Position numbers and translations under genes: made by a program
Part shown: positions 34,995-45,695 of the stretch, in pieces
How positions within the stretch are numbered: the first letter of the stretch is position 1
Layout: each line of letters starts with the position of its first letter
Notes under the pieces: model-generated
The model's input: the letters and a program-made list of their open reading frames with translations, nothing else
Told to the model about the DNA's origin: nothing
Databases searched by the model: none
NCBI RefSeq assembly: GCF_002953215.1
Contig: NZ_CP026378.1
Coordinates: 1,222,540 to 1,286,539, forward strand
Direction: 5' to 3'
DNA from: Mixta calida
GTDB taxonomy: Bacteria; Pseudomonadota; Gammaproteobacteria; Enterobacterales; Enterobacteriaceae
Length of the DNA stretch: 64,000 bases

Positions 34995-36944
34995 ATGAGT
35001 TATCAGGTTCTGGCCCGAAAGTGGCGTCCACAAGCGTTTTCCGATGTCGTTGGTCAAGAGCATGTTTTAACTGCGCTGGCGAACGGCCTGTCGCTGGGAC
35101 GAATCCACCACGCTTATCTTTTTTCCGGCACCCGCGGCGTCGGAAAGACCACTATTGCGCGTTTGTTGGCCAAAGGGCTCAATTGCGAAACCGGCATTAC
35201 CGCCACGCCATGTGGCGTATGCGACAACTGCCGTGAAATCGAACAGGGCCGCTTTGTCGATCTGATTGAAATCGACGCCGCGTCGCGCACTAAAGTCGAA
35301 GACACGCGCGATCTGCTGGACAACGTGCAGTACGCCCCGGCGCGCGGTCGCTTTAAGGTCTACCTGATCGATGAAGTGCATATGCTGTCGCGCCACAGCT
35401 TCAACGCGCTGTTAAAAACCCTCGAAGAGCCGCCCGCGCACGTTAAATTTTTGCTGGCGACCACCGATCCGCAAAAATTGCCGGTCACCATTCTTTCCCG
35501 CTGCCTGCAGTTCCATCTTAAAGCGCTGGACGTCGATCAGATCCGTCAGCAGCTGGAATATGTATTGCAGCAGGAGAACATCAACGCCGAGCTGCGGGCG
35601 CTGCAACTACTGGCGCGCGCGGCCGACGGCAGCATGCGCGACGCGCTCAGCCTGACCGATCAGGCCATCGCCACCGGCCAGGGGCAGGTAACGACGGAAA
35701 GCGTCGCCGCGATGCTCGGCACGCTGGACGACGATCAGCCGCTGGCGTTGATCGAAGCGCTGGCCGCCGCCGACGGCCAGCAGACCATGTCTTTGCTGCA
35801 ACAGGCGGCGAGCCGCGGCGTAGAGTGGGAAGCGCTGCTGGTGGAGATGCTGCGTTTGCTGCATCGCATCGCCATGATTCAGCTGCTGCCTTCTGCGCTG
35901 AGCGACGAATACGCCGCGGTTGAACAGCGTCTGCGCGAGCTGGCGCGCATCGTGCCGCCGGCCGACGTGCAGCTCTATTACCAGACCATTTTGATGGGCC
36001 GTAAAGAGCTGCCGCTGGCGCCGGATCGCCGCATGGGCGTGGAGATGACTCTGCTGCGCGCGCTGGCGTTTCATCCGCAGGTCGAGATCGCCGAGCCGGT
36101 TACGCGCCCGGTGATGACGCCGCAGACTAATGTACAGGTGCCGCCTTCCGCGTCCGCCGCCGCGTTTGCCGCGCCGGAAGCGCCGAAACCGGCACCGTCA
36201 CCCGCAGCGGCCACTTCTGTCCCGGATATTCCTCTGCCTGACGCCACCAGCCAGCTACTGCAGGCGCGTACACAGCTGTTGCGTCAGCAGGGAGCGAACA
36301 AACCAAAAAAGAGTGAGCCGGCAGCGCACAGTGCGCGGCCGGCAGGCTCGGCGCTGGAACGTCTCGCTCAGGTAACCGAGCGGGCCAGCAAACGACCTGC
36401 GGCGGAAAACACGGCGCCGGTCAAGAAAGAGGCCTACCGCTGGAAGGCGCAGAACACCGTCGTCGAGGCGGAGGCGCCGCAGGTCGCCACGCCGAAAGCG
36501 CTGCGCTCGGCGCTGGAGCATGAAAAAACGCCTGAACTGGCGGCGCGGCTGGCGGAAGAGTCGTTGCAGCGCGACGCGTGGGCGGCGGAGATCGCTACGC
36601 TGACGCTGCCCAAACTGGTGCAGCAGCTGGCGCTCAACGCCTGGAAAGAAGAAACGGCGCAGGGCGTCTGTCTCCATCTGCGCAGCAGCCAGCGTCACCT
36701 TAACTCCGCTTCGGCGCAGCAGGTGCTGACCGATGCGTTAAGCCAGTCCAGCGGCAAGCCGGTTGAACTGACTATTATTGAAGATGATAATCCAGCGGTG
36801 TTGACGCCGCTGGAATGGCGACAGAAGATCTATGAAGAAAAGCTGGCGCAGGCGCGTCAGTCCATTATCGCGGATAGCCACATTCAGACTCTTCGTCGCT
36901 TTTTCGACGCCGATCTGGATGAGGAGAGTATTCGTCCCGTTTGA
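34995..36944 (+). CDS. dnaX: DNA polymerase III tau/gamma subunit
   Basis: Clamp-loader ATPase. Full-length tau is 649 residues; a -1 frameshift at 36305-36311 would make gamma of about 440 residues. Walker A GTRGVGKTT, a zinc module (CGVCDNC), and the SRC motif (TILSRCLQF) are present. The Pro/Ala-rich linker around residues 370-480 precedes the tau C-terminal domains that bind DnaB and the polymerase core. It is followed by ybaB and recR. Confidence 0.97.
   Translation: MSYQVLARKWRPQAFSDVVGQEHVLTALANGLSLGRIHHAYLFSGTRGVGKTTIARLLAKGLNCETGITATPCGVCDNCREIEQGRFVDLIEIDAASRTKVEDTRDLLDNVQYAPARGRFKVYLIDEVHMLSRHSFNALLKTLEEPPAHVKFLLATTDPQKLPVTILSRCLQFHLKALDVDQIRQQLEYVLQQENINAELRALQLLARAADGSMRDALSLTDQAIATGQGQVTTESVAAMLGTLDDDQPLALIEALAAADGQQTMSLLQQAASRGVEWEALLVEMLRLLHRIAMIQLLPSALSDEYAAVEQRLRELARIVPPADVQLYYQTILMGRKELPLAPDRRMGVEMTLLRALAFHPQVEIAEPVTRPVMTPQTNVQVPPSASAAAFAAPEAPKPAPSPAAATSVPDIPLPDATSQLLQARTQLLRQQGANKPKKSEPAAHSARPAGSALERLAQVTERASKRPAAENTAPVKKEAYRWKAQNTVVEAEAPQVATPKALRSALEHEKTPELAARLAEESLQRDAWAAEIATLTLPKLVQQLALNAWKEETAQGVCLHLRSSQRHLNSASAQQVLTDALSQSSGKPVELTIIEDDNPAVLTPLEWRQKIYEEKLAQARQSIIADSHIQTLRRFFDADLDEESIRPV
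36305..36311 (+). promoter_or_regulatory. dnaX: programmed -1 frameshift site in dnaX
   Basis: Slippery A AAA AAG in frame. A -1 slip leads to GAG TGA, that is, one Glu then a stop, as in E. coli. AGGGAGC lies about ten bases upstream as an internal ribosome-pairing stimulator and a GC-rich stem (GAGCCGGC region with GCCGGCAGGCTC) lies downstream. Confidence 0.9.
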
Positions 36945-36995
36945 ATCGCCGCATAAACCTGATGGCTTATGCGGCCCGAGCAAAGAGAGAAGAGT

Positions 36996-37325
36996 ATGTT
37001 TGGTAAAGGCGGTTTGGGTAACCTGATGAAACAGGCCCAGCAGATGCAGGACAAAATGCAGCAGGTGCAACAAGAGATCGCTGAAATGGAAGTGACCGGC
37101 GAATCTGGCGCGGGCCTGGTAAAAGTGACCATCAACGGCGCGCATAACTGCCGTCGCGTCGAGGTGGACCCAAGCCTGCTGGAAGACGACAAAGATATGC
37201 TGGAAGATCTGGTTGCAGCGGCGTTCAACGATGCGGCGCGCCGCATTGCCGAAGCGCAGCAGGAGAAAATGGCCTCCGTCTCCTCCGGCATGCAGCTGCC
37301 GCCGGGCTTTAAGATGCCGTTCTGA
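36996..37325 (+). CDS. ybaB: nucleoid-associated protein YbaB/EbfC
   Basis: Small DNA-binding dimer of 109 residues; [18 protein letters not shown] and [27 protein letters not shown] match the family. The ATG at 36996 is preceded by AGAGAAGAG. It overlaps recR by one base (TGATG), showing translational coupling in the dnaX-ybaB-recR operon. Confidence 0.96.
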   Translation: MFGKGGLGNLMKQAQQMQDKMQQVQQEIAEMEVTGESGAGLVKVTINGAHNCRRVEVDPSLLEDDKDMLEDLVAAAFNDAARRIAEAQQEKMASVSSGMQLPPGFKMPF

Positions 37326-37930
37326 TGCAAACCAGCCCTTTGCTGGAGTCGCTAATGGAAGCGCTGCGCTGCTTACCGGGCGTCGGCCCGAAATCAGCGC
37401 AGCGTATGGCGTTTCAGCTATTGCAGCGCGATCGCAGCGGAGGCATGCGCCTGGCTCAGGCGCTTACGCGCGCTATGTCGGAAATTGGTCACTGCGCGGA
37501 TTGCCGCACCTTTACCGAGCAGGAGATCTGCACCATCTGCGCGAACCCGCGTCGCCAGCAGAACGGGCAGATTTGCGTGGTGGAGAGTCCGGCGGATATT
37601 CACGCCATTGAGCAAACCGGGCAGTTCGCCGGGCGTTATTTTGTGCTGATGGGGCATCTTTCTCCGCTGGACGGCATCGGCCCGCAGGACATCGGGCTCG
37701 ATCGTCTTGAGCAGCGTCTGGAGAAAGAGACCATTCAGGAGCTGATCCTCGCCACCAACCCCACGGTGGAAGGCGAAGCGACCGCCAACTATATCGCCGG
37801 GCTCTGCGCGCAGTATGGCGTCGAGGCCAGCCGCATCGCACACGGCGTGCCGGTCGGCGGCGAGCTGGAAATGGTGGACGGCACCACGCTGTCGCACTCG
37901 CTGGCCGGACGGCACAAGATTAAATACTGA
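37325..37930 (+). CDS. recR: recombination mediator RecR
   Basis: Works with RecF and RecO to load RecA at gaps. The 201-residue protein has a helix-hairpin-helix ([18 protein letters not shown]), a Cys4 zinc finger ([16 protein letters not shown]), a Toprim domain ([28 protein letters not shown]) and a C-terminal Walker B-like segment. It is the last gene of the dnaX operon. Confidence 0.97.
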   Translation: MQTSPLLESLMEALRCLPGVGPKSAQRMAFQLLQRDRSGGMRLAQALTRAMSEIGHCADCRTFTEQEICTICANPRRQQNGQICVVESPADIHAIEQTGQFAGRYFVLMGHLSPLDGIGPQDIGLDRLEQRLEKETIQELILATNPTVEGEATANYIAGLCAQYGVEASRIAHGVPVGGELEMVDGTTLSHSLAGRHKIKY

Positions 37931-37936
37931 CCACTT

Positions 37937-37977
37937 GCTGGCACATTCCGTTGTGCCAGCTTGAAAATATTTTTCCC
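37937..37977 (+). terminator. hairpin after recR
   Basis: Nine-base stem GCTGGCACA / TGTGCCAGC six bases after the recR stop; the following sequence is AT-rich rather than pure T, so termination may be partial. It overlaps the htpG promoter. Confidence 0.6.
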
Positions 37978-37987
37978 ATCCCCACAT
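37960..37987 (+). promoter_or_regulatory. probable sigma-32 promoter of htpG
   Basis: CTTGAA (37960-37965), 14-base spacer, CCCCACAT (37980-37987); this fits the sigma-32 consensus and the known heat-shock control of htpG. Confidence 0.75.
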
Positions 37988-38033
37988 CTCCCTCAACGTT
38001 CGATAAACCTGTTTCAGTTGAGGTAGCCAAACC

Positions 38034-39902
38034 ATGAAAGGACAAGAGACGCGTGGTTTCCAGTCAGAGGTTAAACAGCTTCTGCATCTGATGATCCATT
38101 CCCTCTATTCGAATAAAGAGATCTTCCTGCGCGAACTGATTTCCAACGCCTCCGATGCGGCGGATAAGTTACGTTTTCGCGCGCTCTCCACGCCTGAACT
38201 GTATGAAGGCGACGGTGAACTGCGCGTAAGGGTCTCTGTCGATAAGGAAAACCGCACGCTGACCCTGAGCGACAACGGTATCGGCATGCGTCGCGATGAG
38301 GTGATTGAGAACCTCGGCACCATCGCCAAATCAGGCACCAAGGCGTTTCTTGAATCGCTGGGCTCCGACCAGGCGAAAGACAGCCAGCTGATTGGCCAGT
38401 TCGGCGTCGGATTCTACTCCGCGTTTATCGTCGCCGATAAGGTGACCGTACGCACCCGCGCCGCCGGCGCGGCGCCGGAAGAGGGCGTATTCTGGGAATC
38501 CGCCGGCGAAGGCGAATACACCATCGACGATCTGACGAAAGCGGATCGCGGCACAGAGATCACTCTGCATCTGCGCGAAGGCGAGGATGAGTTCCTCGAC
38601 AGCTGGCGCGTGCGCAGCATCATCAGCAAATATTCCGATCATATCGCGCTGCCGGTTGAGATCGAAACCAAAGATGAAGAGAGCGACACCACCAGCTGGG
38701 AAAAAATCAACAAGGCTCAGGCGCTGTGGACCCGCAATAAAGCGGAAGTCACGGACGAAGAGTACAACGAATTCTATAAGCACATCGCGCACGACTTCAG
38801 CGATCCGCTGACCTGGAGCCACAACCGCGTGGAAGGCAAGCAGGAATACACCAGCCTGCTTTACATTCCGGCGCGCGCGCCCTGGGATATGTGGAACCGC
38901 GATCATAAGCATGGCCTGAAGCTCTATGTGCAGCGCGTCTTTATTATGGACGACGCCGAGCAGTTTATGCCGAACTACCTGCGTTTCGTGCGCGGCCTGA
39001 TCGACTCCAACGATCTGCCGCTGAACGTGTCGCGTGAAATCCTGCAGGACAACCGTATCACGCAGAATCTGCGCAACGCGCTGACGAAACGCGTTCTGCA
39101 AATGCTGGATAAACTGGCGAAAGATGATGCGGAGAAATATCAGCAGTTCTGGCGCGAGTTCGGCCTGGTGCTGAAAGAGGGCCCGGCGGAAGACCACGCC
39201 AACCAGCAGGCGATCGCCAAACTGCTGCGTTTCGCTACCACCAGCAGCGAAGGCTCAGCGCAGACCGTTTCGCTGGAAGAGTATGTCAGCCGCATGGTGG
39301 AAGGGCAGGAGAAGATTTACTACATCACCGCCGACAGCTACGCCGCCGCGAAAAGCAGCCCGCACCTGGAGCTGTTCCGTAAGAAAGGCATCGAAGTGCT
39401 GCTGCTCTCCGACCGCATCGACGAATGGATGATGAGCTACCTCACCGAGTTCGACGGCAAGGCGTTTCAGTCGGTCAGCAAAGCGGATGAAACGCTGGAT
39501 AAGCTGGCTGACGAAGAGAACGAAGCGCAGAAAGAAGCGGAAAAAGCGCTGGAGCCGTTTGTCGATCGCGTCAAGACGCTGTTGGGCGAGCGCGTGAAAG
39601 AGGTGCGCCTGACGCATCGTCTCACCGACACGCCGGCTATCGTCACCACCGACGCTAACGAAATGAGTACCCAGATGGCCAAGCTGTTCGCCGCGGCCGG
39701 ACAGGCGGTGCCGGACGTGAAGTACATCTTCGAGCTGAACCCGGATCACGCGCTGGTGAAACGCGCGGCCGATACGCAGGACGAAGCGCGCTTCGCCGAG
39801 TGGGTTGAGCTGCTGCTGGATCAGGCGCTGTTCGCCGAACGCGGCACGCTGGAAGATCCGAATCAGTTCATTCGCCGGATGAACCAGCTGCTGCTGGCCT
39901 GA
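38034..39902 (+). CDS. htpG: HSP90 family chaperone HtpG
   Basis: Dimeric ATP-dependent chaperone, 622 residues. The GHKL ATP site is seen in [24 protein letters not shown] and [17 protein letters not shown]; the middle domain has the catalytic Arg in [10 protein letters not shown], and the C-terminal dimer domain follows. An AGGTAG ribosome site precedes the ATG. A terminator follows. Confidence 0.98.
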   Translation: MKGQETRGFQSEVKQLLHLMIHSLYSNKEIFLRELISNASDAADKLRFRALSTPELYEGDGELRVRVSVDKENRTLTLSDNGIGMRRDEVIENLGTIAKSGTKAFLESLGSDQAKDSQLIGQFGVGFYSAFIVADKVTVRTRAAGAAPEEGVFWESAGEGEYTIDDLTKADRGTEITLHLREGEDEFLDSWRVRSIISKYSDHIALPVEIETKDEESDTTSWEKINKAQALWTRNKAEVTDEEYNEFYKHIAHDFSDPLTWSHNRVEGKQEYTSLLYIPARAPWDMWNRDHKHGLKLYVQRVFIMDDAEQFMPNYLRFVRGLIDSNDLPLNVSREILQDNRITQNLRNALTKRVLQMLDKLAKDDAEKYQQFWREFGLVLKEGPAEDHANQQAIAKLLRFATTSSEGSAQTVSLEEYVSRMVEGQEKIYYITADSYAAAKSSPHLELFRKKGIEVLLLSDRIDEWMMSYLTEFDGKAFQSVSKADETLDKLADEENEAQKEAEKALEPFVDRVKTLLGERVKEVRLTHRLTDTPAIVTTDANEMSTQMAKLFAAAGQAVPDVKYIFELNPDHALVKRAADTQDEARFAEWVELLLDQALFAERGTLEDPNQFIRRMNQLLLA

Positions 39903-39918
39903 TCGTTATCCGTCCCAT

Positions 39919-39944
39919 AAGCCGGCCCTCGCGCCGGCTTTTTT
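39919..39944 (+). terminator. rho-independent terminator of htpG
   Basis: Stem AAGCCGGC / GCCGGCTT (39919-39926 with 39933-39940) followed by T residues, 16 bases after the stop. Confidence 0.9.
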
Positions 39945-40116
39945 ACGGCTGCGCTCTGTCTGAAAAATGGCGATTATCCGATGCCGGACTGGATTCTATG
40001 GACGATCCGGTTGATGATGATCCCAGACATATATTGTTACTCGCCAGAGCCGCCTCCCGCCCCGTTTCCTTGTGGTAGCCGGGGCTTAATGGTATGTTCT
40101 TGGCCTTCTCAGTTAG

Positions 40117-40791
<675 letters not shown>

Positions 40792-40998
40792 TCTCCGTTA
40801 ATCCGCCGCCGGGCGTTCTCCCTGTATGCCCGGCGCGTTTTTCCTCACGCTTATCCTGACTAAGCCGCTCCCGCAGCGCTTCTTTCCTCACTTTCCCCTA
40901 TACTTTGCCGCTTAGCGCTTTTTTCTCTCGCAGGGAAAGGTTTTACCGGCGAGCTAATCCGCGCCAGACAAGGTAAAATACATGGCGAAAAATAAGTT

Positions 40999-41145
40999 AG
41001 AGCCTATCCCAGTAAGCGTTATTGGCGCAGGCAGTTTAAACACGGACAGCGCACAGAAACCGGAGCGTACACGCAGTACGTGAGGATTTCGAGCACTGCC
41101 CAGGTTAAAAATGGCAAGCAAAATAGCCCTACTGGGATAGGCTCT
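40999..41145. repeat. 147-bp mini-element with 16-bp terminal inverted repeats
   Basis: AGAGCCTATCCCAGTA at 40999-41014 is perfectly inverted at 41130-41145. The interior carries no ORF and contains further partial dyads (GTACACGCAGTACGTG). It fills most of the 382-base gap between adk and hemH, ending 28 bases before hemH. It resembles a non-autonomous MITE or an intergenic palindromic repeat family. Its ends do not match ERIC or REP sequences. No clear target duplication beyond TTA/TAA is seen. Confidence 0.75.
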
Positions 41146-41173
41146 TAAACCATTTAGATAACAGGGATATACG

Positions 41174-42133
41174 ATGAGGCAAGATAAACCCGGCGTCTTG
41201 CTGGTTAACCTGGGGACGCCAGATGCGCCAACCACGCCGGCGGTAAAACGCTACCTGAAACAGTTTCTCAGCGATAAGCGCGTCGTCGATACCCCGCGCT
41301 GGCTGTGGTGGCCGATCCTCAACGGCATTATTCTGCCGATCCGCTCACCGCGCGTCTCGAAGCTCTATGCCTCCGTCTGGATGGAGGAGGGATCGCCGCT
41401 GCTGGTTTACAGCAAACGACAGCGCGACGCGCTGGCGGCGCAGCTCGATATCCCCGTTGAGTTAGGGATGAGCTACGGCAATCCCAGCCTGAAAAGCGCG
41501 ATGGACAGCCTGATGGCGCAGGGCGTGACGCGTCTGATCGTGCTGCCGCTTTATCCACAGTTTTCCTGCTCCACCGTGGCGGCGGTCTGGGATGGGCTGA
41601 GCAGCGTCTTCGCTGGCTACCGCTCGATGCCTGACGTGCACTTTATTCGCGACTATGCTGAACATCCCGCCTATATCGCCGCGCTGAAGGCATCTGTTGA
41701 GCGCTCGTTTGCGAAAAACGGCAAACCGGATCTGCTGGTGTTGTCGTTCCATGGCATTCCACAGCGCTTCGCCAACGAGGGCGACGACTATCCGCAGCGC
41801 TGCCGCGACACCACCGATGCGCTGACGCGCGCGCTGGGACTGAGCGAAAACGAAGTGATGATGACCTTCCAGTCGCGCTTTGGCCGCGAGCCCTGGCTGA
41901 CGCCTTATACCGATGAAACCCTGCGCGGTCTGCCGGCGAAAGGCGTGCGTCATATTCAGATCATGAGTCCGGGCTTTTCCGCCGACTGTCTGGAGACGCT
42001 GGAGGAGATCAACGAGCAAAACCGAGAATTCTTCCTGCACGCCGGTGGCGAAAAGTTTGAATATATTCCGGCGCTCAATGACGATAAAGAGCATATCGCC
42101 ATGATGCTGGCGCTGGTAAACGCGCATCGCTGA
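41174..42133 (+). CDS. hemH: ferrochelatase
   Basis: Inserts Fe(II) into protoporphyrin IX as the last step of haem synthesis. Product of 319 residues. The conserved N-terminus [14 protein letters not shown], the catalytic His region [18 protein letters not shown] and the Glu region [16 protein letters not shown] are visible. The gene follows the mini-element. Its promoter is probably inside or just beside that element, which could alter regulation (inference). Confidence 0.97.
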   Translation: MRQDKPGVLLVNLGTPDAPTTPAVKRYLKQFLSDKRVVDTPRWLWWPILNGIILPIRSPRVSKLYASVWMEEGSPLLVYSKRQRDALAAQLDIPVELGMSYGNPSLKSAMDSLMAQGVTRLIVLPLYPQFSCSTVAAVWDGLSSVFAGYRSMPDVHFIRDYAEHPAYIAALKASVERSFAKNGKPDLLVLSFHGIPQRFANEGDDYPQRCRDTTDALTRALGLSENEVMMTFQSRFGREPWLTPYTDETLRGLPAKGVRHIQIMSPGFSADCLETLEEINEQNREFFLHAGGEKFEYIPALNDDKEHIAMMLALVNAHR

Positions 42134-42190
42134 GTAACGGCGGGGAGTGTGATATCATTCTCCGCCTGTTTTATTCTGAAGCCAACAACC

Positions 42191-43495
42191 ATGAAATTTC
42201 CCGGTCAACGCAAATCCAAACACTATTTTCCCGTCAGCGCCCGCGACCCGCTAATCCAGCCCGTTCAGCCCGAAAGCGAAACCGGCACCAGCTGGGTCGT
42301 CGGCATCGATCAGACGCTGGTGGATATCGAAGCGAAAGTCGATAACGCCTTTGTAGCGCGCTACGGTCTTAGCGTTGGTCACTCGCTGGTGATTGAGGAT
42401 GATGTGGCGGACGCGCTTTATGCGGAGCTGATGCGCGACAATCTGATTACGCACCAGTTCGCTGGCGGCACTATCGGCAATACCATGCACAACTACTCGG
42501 TGCTGGCGGACGATCGCTCCGTGCTGCTCGGCGTGATGTGCAACAATGTGCAGATCGGCGGCTACGCCTATCGCTATCTCTGCAACACTTCCAGCCGCAC
42601 CGATCTTAACTATCTGCAGGGCGTCGACGGCGCTATCGGCCGCTGTTTTACACTGATCGGCGATAACGGCGAGCGTACCTTCGCCATCAGTCCCGGCATG
42701 ATGAACCAGCTGCGGCCGGAAAGCATTCCGGAAGCGGTGATCGCCGGCGCCTCCGCGCTGGTGCTGACCTCCTATCTGGTGCGCTGCAAGCCGGGCGAAC
42801 CGATGCCGGAGGCGACCATGAAGGCGGTCGCCTGGGCAAAGCAGTACAACGTGCCGGTAGTGCTGACGCTGGGCACCAGGCATGTGATCGCCGAGAATCC
42901 GCAGTTCTGGCGCGACTTTCTGCGTGAAAACGTCTCTATCCTGGCGATGAACGAAGAGGAAGGGCTGGAGCTGACCGGCTACGCCGATCCATTGCAGGCG
43001 GCTGACAAGGCGCTGGAGTGGGTCGATTTAGTGCTTTGCACCGCCGGGCCCAACGGTCTCTATATGGCGGGCTACACCGAAGAGAGCGCGAAGCGCCAGA
43101 CCAATCACCCGCTGTTGCCGGGCGCGATCCCGGAATTTAACCAGTATGAGTTCAGCCGCGCCATGCGCTATCAGGATTGTCAGCAGCCGCTGCGCATCTA
43201 TTCGCATATCGCCCCTTATATGGGCGGGCCGGAGAAGATCATGAACACCAACGGGGCGGGGGATGGCGCGCTGGCGGCGCTGCTGCACGATATTACCGCT
43301 AACAGCTACCATCGCAACAACGTGCCGAACTCCAGCAAACACCAGCGCAGCTATTTAACCTACTCGTCACTGGCGCAGGTCTGCAAATATGCCAACCGCG
43401 TCAGTTATCAGGTGCTGAATCAGCATTCGCCGCGTCTGACGCGCGGGCTGCCGGAACGTGAAGATAGCCTGGAAGAGGCGTACTGGGAACGTTAA
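42191..43495 (+). CDS. gsk: inosine-guanosine kinase
   Basis: PfkB-family ribokinase that phosphorylates guanosine and inosine for purine salvage. The length of 434 equals E. coli Gsk with the ATG at 42191. The anion-hole motif NTNGAGDGALAALLHD lies near the C-terminus and GGTIGNTMHNYSVL near residue 95. In E. coli aes lies between hemH and gsk; here they are directly adjacent (57 bases). Confidence 0.96.
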   Translation: MKFPGQRKSKHYFPVSARDPLIQPVQPESETGTSWVVGIDQTLVDIEAKVDNAFVARYGLSVGHSLVIEDDVADALYAELMRDNLITHQFAGGTIGNTMHNYSVLADDRSVLLGVMCNNVQIGGYAYRYLCNTSSRTDLNYLQGVDGAIGRCFTLIGDNGERTFAISPGMMNQLRPESIPEAVIAGASALVLTSYLVRCKPGEPMPEATMKAVAWAKQYNVPVVLTLGTRHVIAENPQFWRDFLRENVSILAMNEEEGLELTGYADPLQAADKALEWVDLVLCTAGPNGLYMAGYTEESAKRQTNHPLLPGAIPEFNQYEFSRAMRYQDCQQPLRIYSHIAPYMGGPEKIMNTNGAGDGALAALLHDITANSYHRNNVPNSSKHQRSYLTYSSLAQVCKYANRVSYQVLNQHSPRLTRGLPEREDSLEEAYWER

Positions 43496-43533
43496 GCCGA
43501 AGATTGCGCGGCGCAGAGCGCCGCGCAGAAAGA

Positions 43534-45228
43534 TCAGTTCGGATGCTGCGGCGTCAGCAGGGTCGGCGTCGCGTCCAGCCCCGCTTTTAACATCGCCAGC
43601 ATGCTGTTGGCAATTTCCCGCTCGCCCATAATCACATTGTCCGCGCCGCGTTCGAGGATGTAGTGCACCTCGTCGTCGTAGTGCGCGCGGGCGATAATTT
43701 CCAGGTGCGGATGTTTTTCGCGCGCCGCCGCGATAATCTCGCCCGCCTCATAGCCGTTAGGAATGCTCATCAGCAGCCAGCGGGCGCAGTCCAGACGCGC
43801 CAGCTCCATGGTTTCGACGCGCGCCGCATTGCCTAATACCGCCCGAACGCCCTGTTCGCGCAGCGCCTCGACGCGCGTGCGCGCGTTCTCCACCACCACA
43901 ATCGGGATCTCCGCGTCGATCAGTAGCTCGCTTACCAGGCTGCCGACCCGGCCATAGCCGACAATCACCGCATGGTTGCAGATATTAACTGGGATCTGTT
44001 TCTCTTCTTCCGTCGCCTCTTCCATGCTCTGCTCCTCGAAGTTTTCATGCTTATCGAGATAGCGCTCCAGCAGGGTAAAGAGGATCGGGTTGAGCATAAT
44101 CGACAGAATCGCGCCCGCCAGCACCAGGTTGCGACCCTCTTCGCTGAGCAGGTTCAGCGAAATACCCAGGCCCGCCAGAATAAAGGCGAACTCGCCGATT
44201 TGCGCCAGACTGACGGAGATAGTCAGCGCGGTGCGGCGCGAGTGGCCAAGCAGCGTTACCAGCAGCCAGGCCGCCAGCGATTTGCCCAGCACGATAATCG
44301 CCAGCGTGCCCAGCACCGCCAGCGGCTGCTGGATGATGATCATCGGATCGAACAGCATGCCGACCGACACGAAGAACAGTACCGCGAAGGCATCGCGCAG
44401 CGGCAGCGTATCGTGCGCGGCGCGATGGCTCAGCTCAGATTCGTTCAGCACCATGCCAGCAAAGAAGGCGCCCAGTGCAAAAGAGACGTCAAAGAACTCC
44501 ACTGCGCCAAAGGCGATGCCCAGCGCCAGCGCCAACACCGACAAGGTAAACAGCTCGCGCGAGCCGGTGGCGGCGCTGCGCGCCAGAATCCACGGCACGA
44601 CGCGGCGGCCCACCACCATCATCAGCACCATAAAGGCAGCGACTTTGCCGATGGTCCACAGCAGATCCCACGCCAGCAGCGACAGGCTGGCGTTGCCTTT
44701 TTCCAGCATGCCGGCGATGGCGGGCAGCAGCACCAGCGTCAGCACCATCACCAGATCCTCGACGATCAGCCAGCCGATGGCGATCTGCCCGCGCTGGCTG
44801 TCGATCAGCTGCCGTTCTTCCAGCGCGCGCAGCAGCACTACGGTACTGGCCGTGGAGAGACAGAGCCCGAACACCAGCCCGGTCATCCAGTCCCAGCCAA
44901 GCGCCGTGCTGAGCCCGATGCCCAACAGCGTGGCGACGGTAATTTGCGCGACAGCACCGGGAATGGCGATGGTTTTTACCGCCATCAGATCCTTCAGAGA
45001 AAAGTGCAGGCCCACGCCGAACATCAGCAGAATGACGCCCAGCTCCGCCAACTCAGGCGCCAGTTTGGTATCGGCGACGAAACCCGGAGTAAAGGGACCC
45101 GCCAGAACGCCCGCAACTAAATAACCCACCAGTGGGGAAATGCGTAGACGACTGGCGAGCATTCCCAGGAGAAAAGCGAGGACAAGGCCTCCGACGATAG
45201 TGGTAATCAGCGGGGTGCTGTGGTGCAT
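43534..45228 (-). CDS. ybaL: CPA2-type cation/proton antiporter YbaL
   Basis: Inner-membrane monovalent cation:proton antiporter of the KefB/C type, 564 residues from the ATG at 45228 (AGGAGACAGC upstream). The N-terminal part has 12 or so transmembrane segments (ELGVILLMFGVGLHFSLKDL), the C-terminal part a TrkA-N/RCK nucleotide-binding domain (HAVIVGYGRVGSLVSELL). The transported ion is uncertain. It is convergent with gsk. Confidence 0.94.
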   Translation of the reverse strand: MHHSTPLITTIVGGLVLAFLLGMLASRLRISPLVGYLVAGVLAGPFTPGFVADTKLAPELAELGVILLMFGVGLHFSLKDLMAVKTIAIPGAVAQITVATLLGIGLSTALGWDWMTGLVFGLCLSTASTVVLLRALEERQLIDSQRGQIAIGWLIVEDLVMVLTLVLLPAIAGMLEKGNASLSLLAWDLLWTIGKVAAFMVLMMVVGRRVVPWILARSAATGSRELFTLSVLALALGIAFGAVEFFDVSFALGAFFAGMVLNESELSHRAAHDTLPLRDAFAVLFFVSVGMLFDPMIIIQQPLAVLGTLAIIVLGKSLAAWLLVTLLGHSRRTALTISVSLAQIGEFAFILAGLGISLNLLSEEGRNLVLAGAILSIMLNPILFTLLERYLDKHENFEEQSMEEATEEEKQIPVNICNHAVIVGYGRVGSLVSELLIDAEIPIVVVENARTRVEALREQGVRAVLGNAARVETMELARLDCARWLLMSIPNGYEAGEIIAAAREKHPHLEIIARAHYDDEVHYILERGADNVIMGEREIANSMLAMLKAGLDATPTLLTPQHPN

Positions 45229-45695
45229 GCTGTCTCCTTCTGTGTGCAACTGTGTCCGGTTATAACCAGTGTAAAACAAAATGGAGACGCACAGGTGAGA
45301 ATAAAGGGAGAGAAAGTGAAAAAAGTGCGGGAAATCTAAAAAACAGCCGGTGTGGGCCATTTTTTTTACTTATGACCCTACACCCTTGATGAATGCTGTT
45401 GATGACCGTCATTTTTTTGCAAAAACAGCATGCTAAAAAGCACTTCTTTATCACATAAGGTTAATAAAACCGATGCAAGGCGTTGAAAAGCAAAATTAGC
45501 GGCTGTTTTGCACGTAATATTTCATCGGCTTAAAAAAGTTTAACCGCTTTTCATGCGGAAGATTGCGACAGCGCCAGGCTTCAGGCATAACTAGCGTTAT
45601 TCTGACGGCGGCGCCTGGTTCGCCGTCGCTGATTATTATGGCGGCGACTGCCCGCTCAGCGGGCGGGGCGGCCTGAAGGCTTGTCGACAAGGAGA
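45229..45695. other. intergenic control region between ybaL and ushA
   Basis: The 467-base gap separates two divergent genes. The left half is AT-rich and should hold the ybaL promoter. Near ushA a GC-rich palindrome (CTGCCCGCTCAGCGGGCGG) overlaps the leader. No small gene or known RNA is recognised. Confidence 0.45.

Noticed and set aside
40999-41145. ERIC or REP element
   Set aside because: The terminal repeat AGAGCCTATCCCAGTA and the length do not match those families.
43972-45120. Long plus-strand ORF of 382 codons opposite ybaL
   Set aside because: It is antisense to a well-identified transporter gene. The translation is Gln/Arg/His-rich low-complexity sequence typical of a GC-rich shadow frame.
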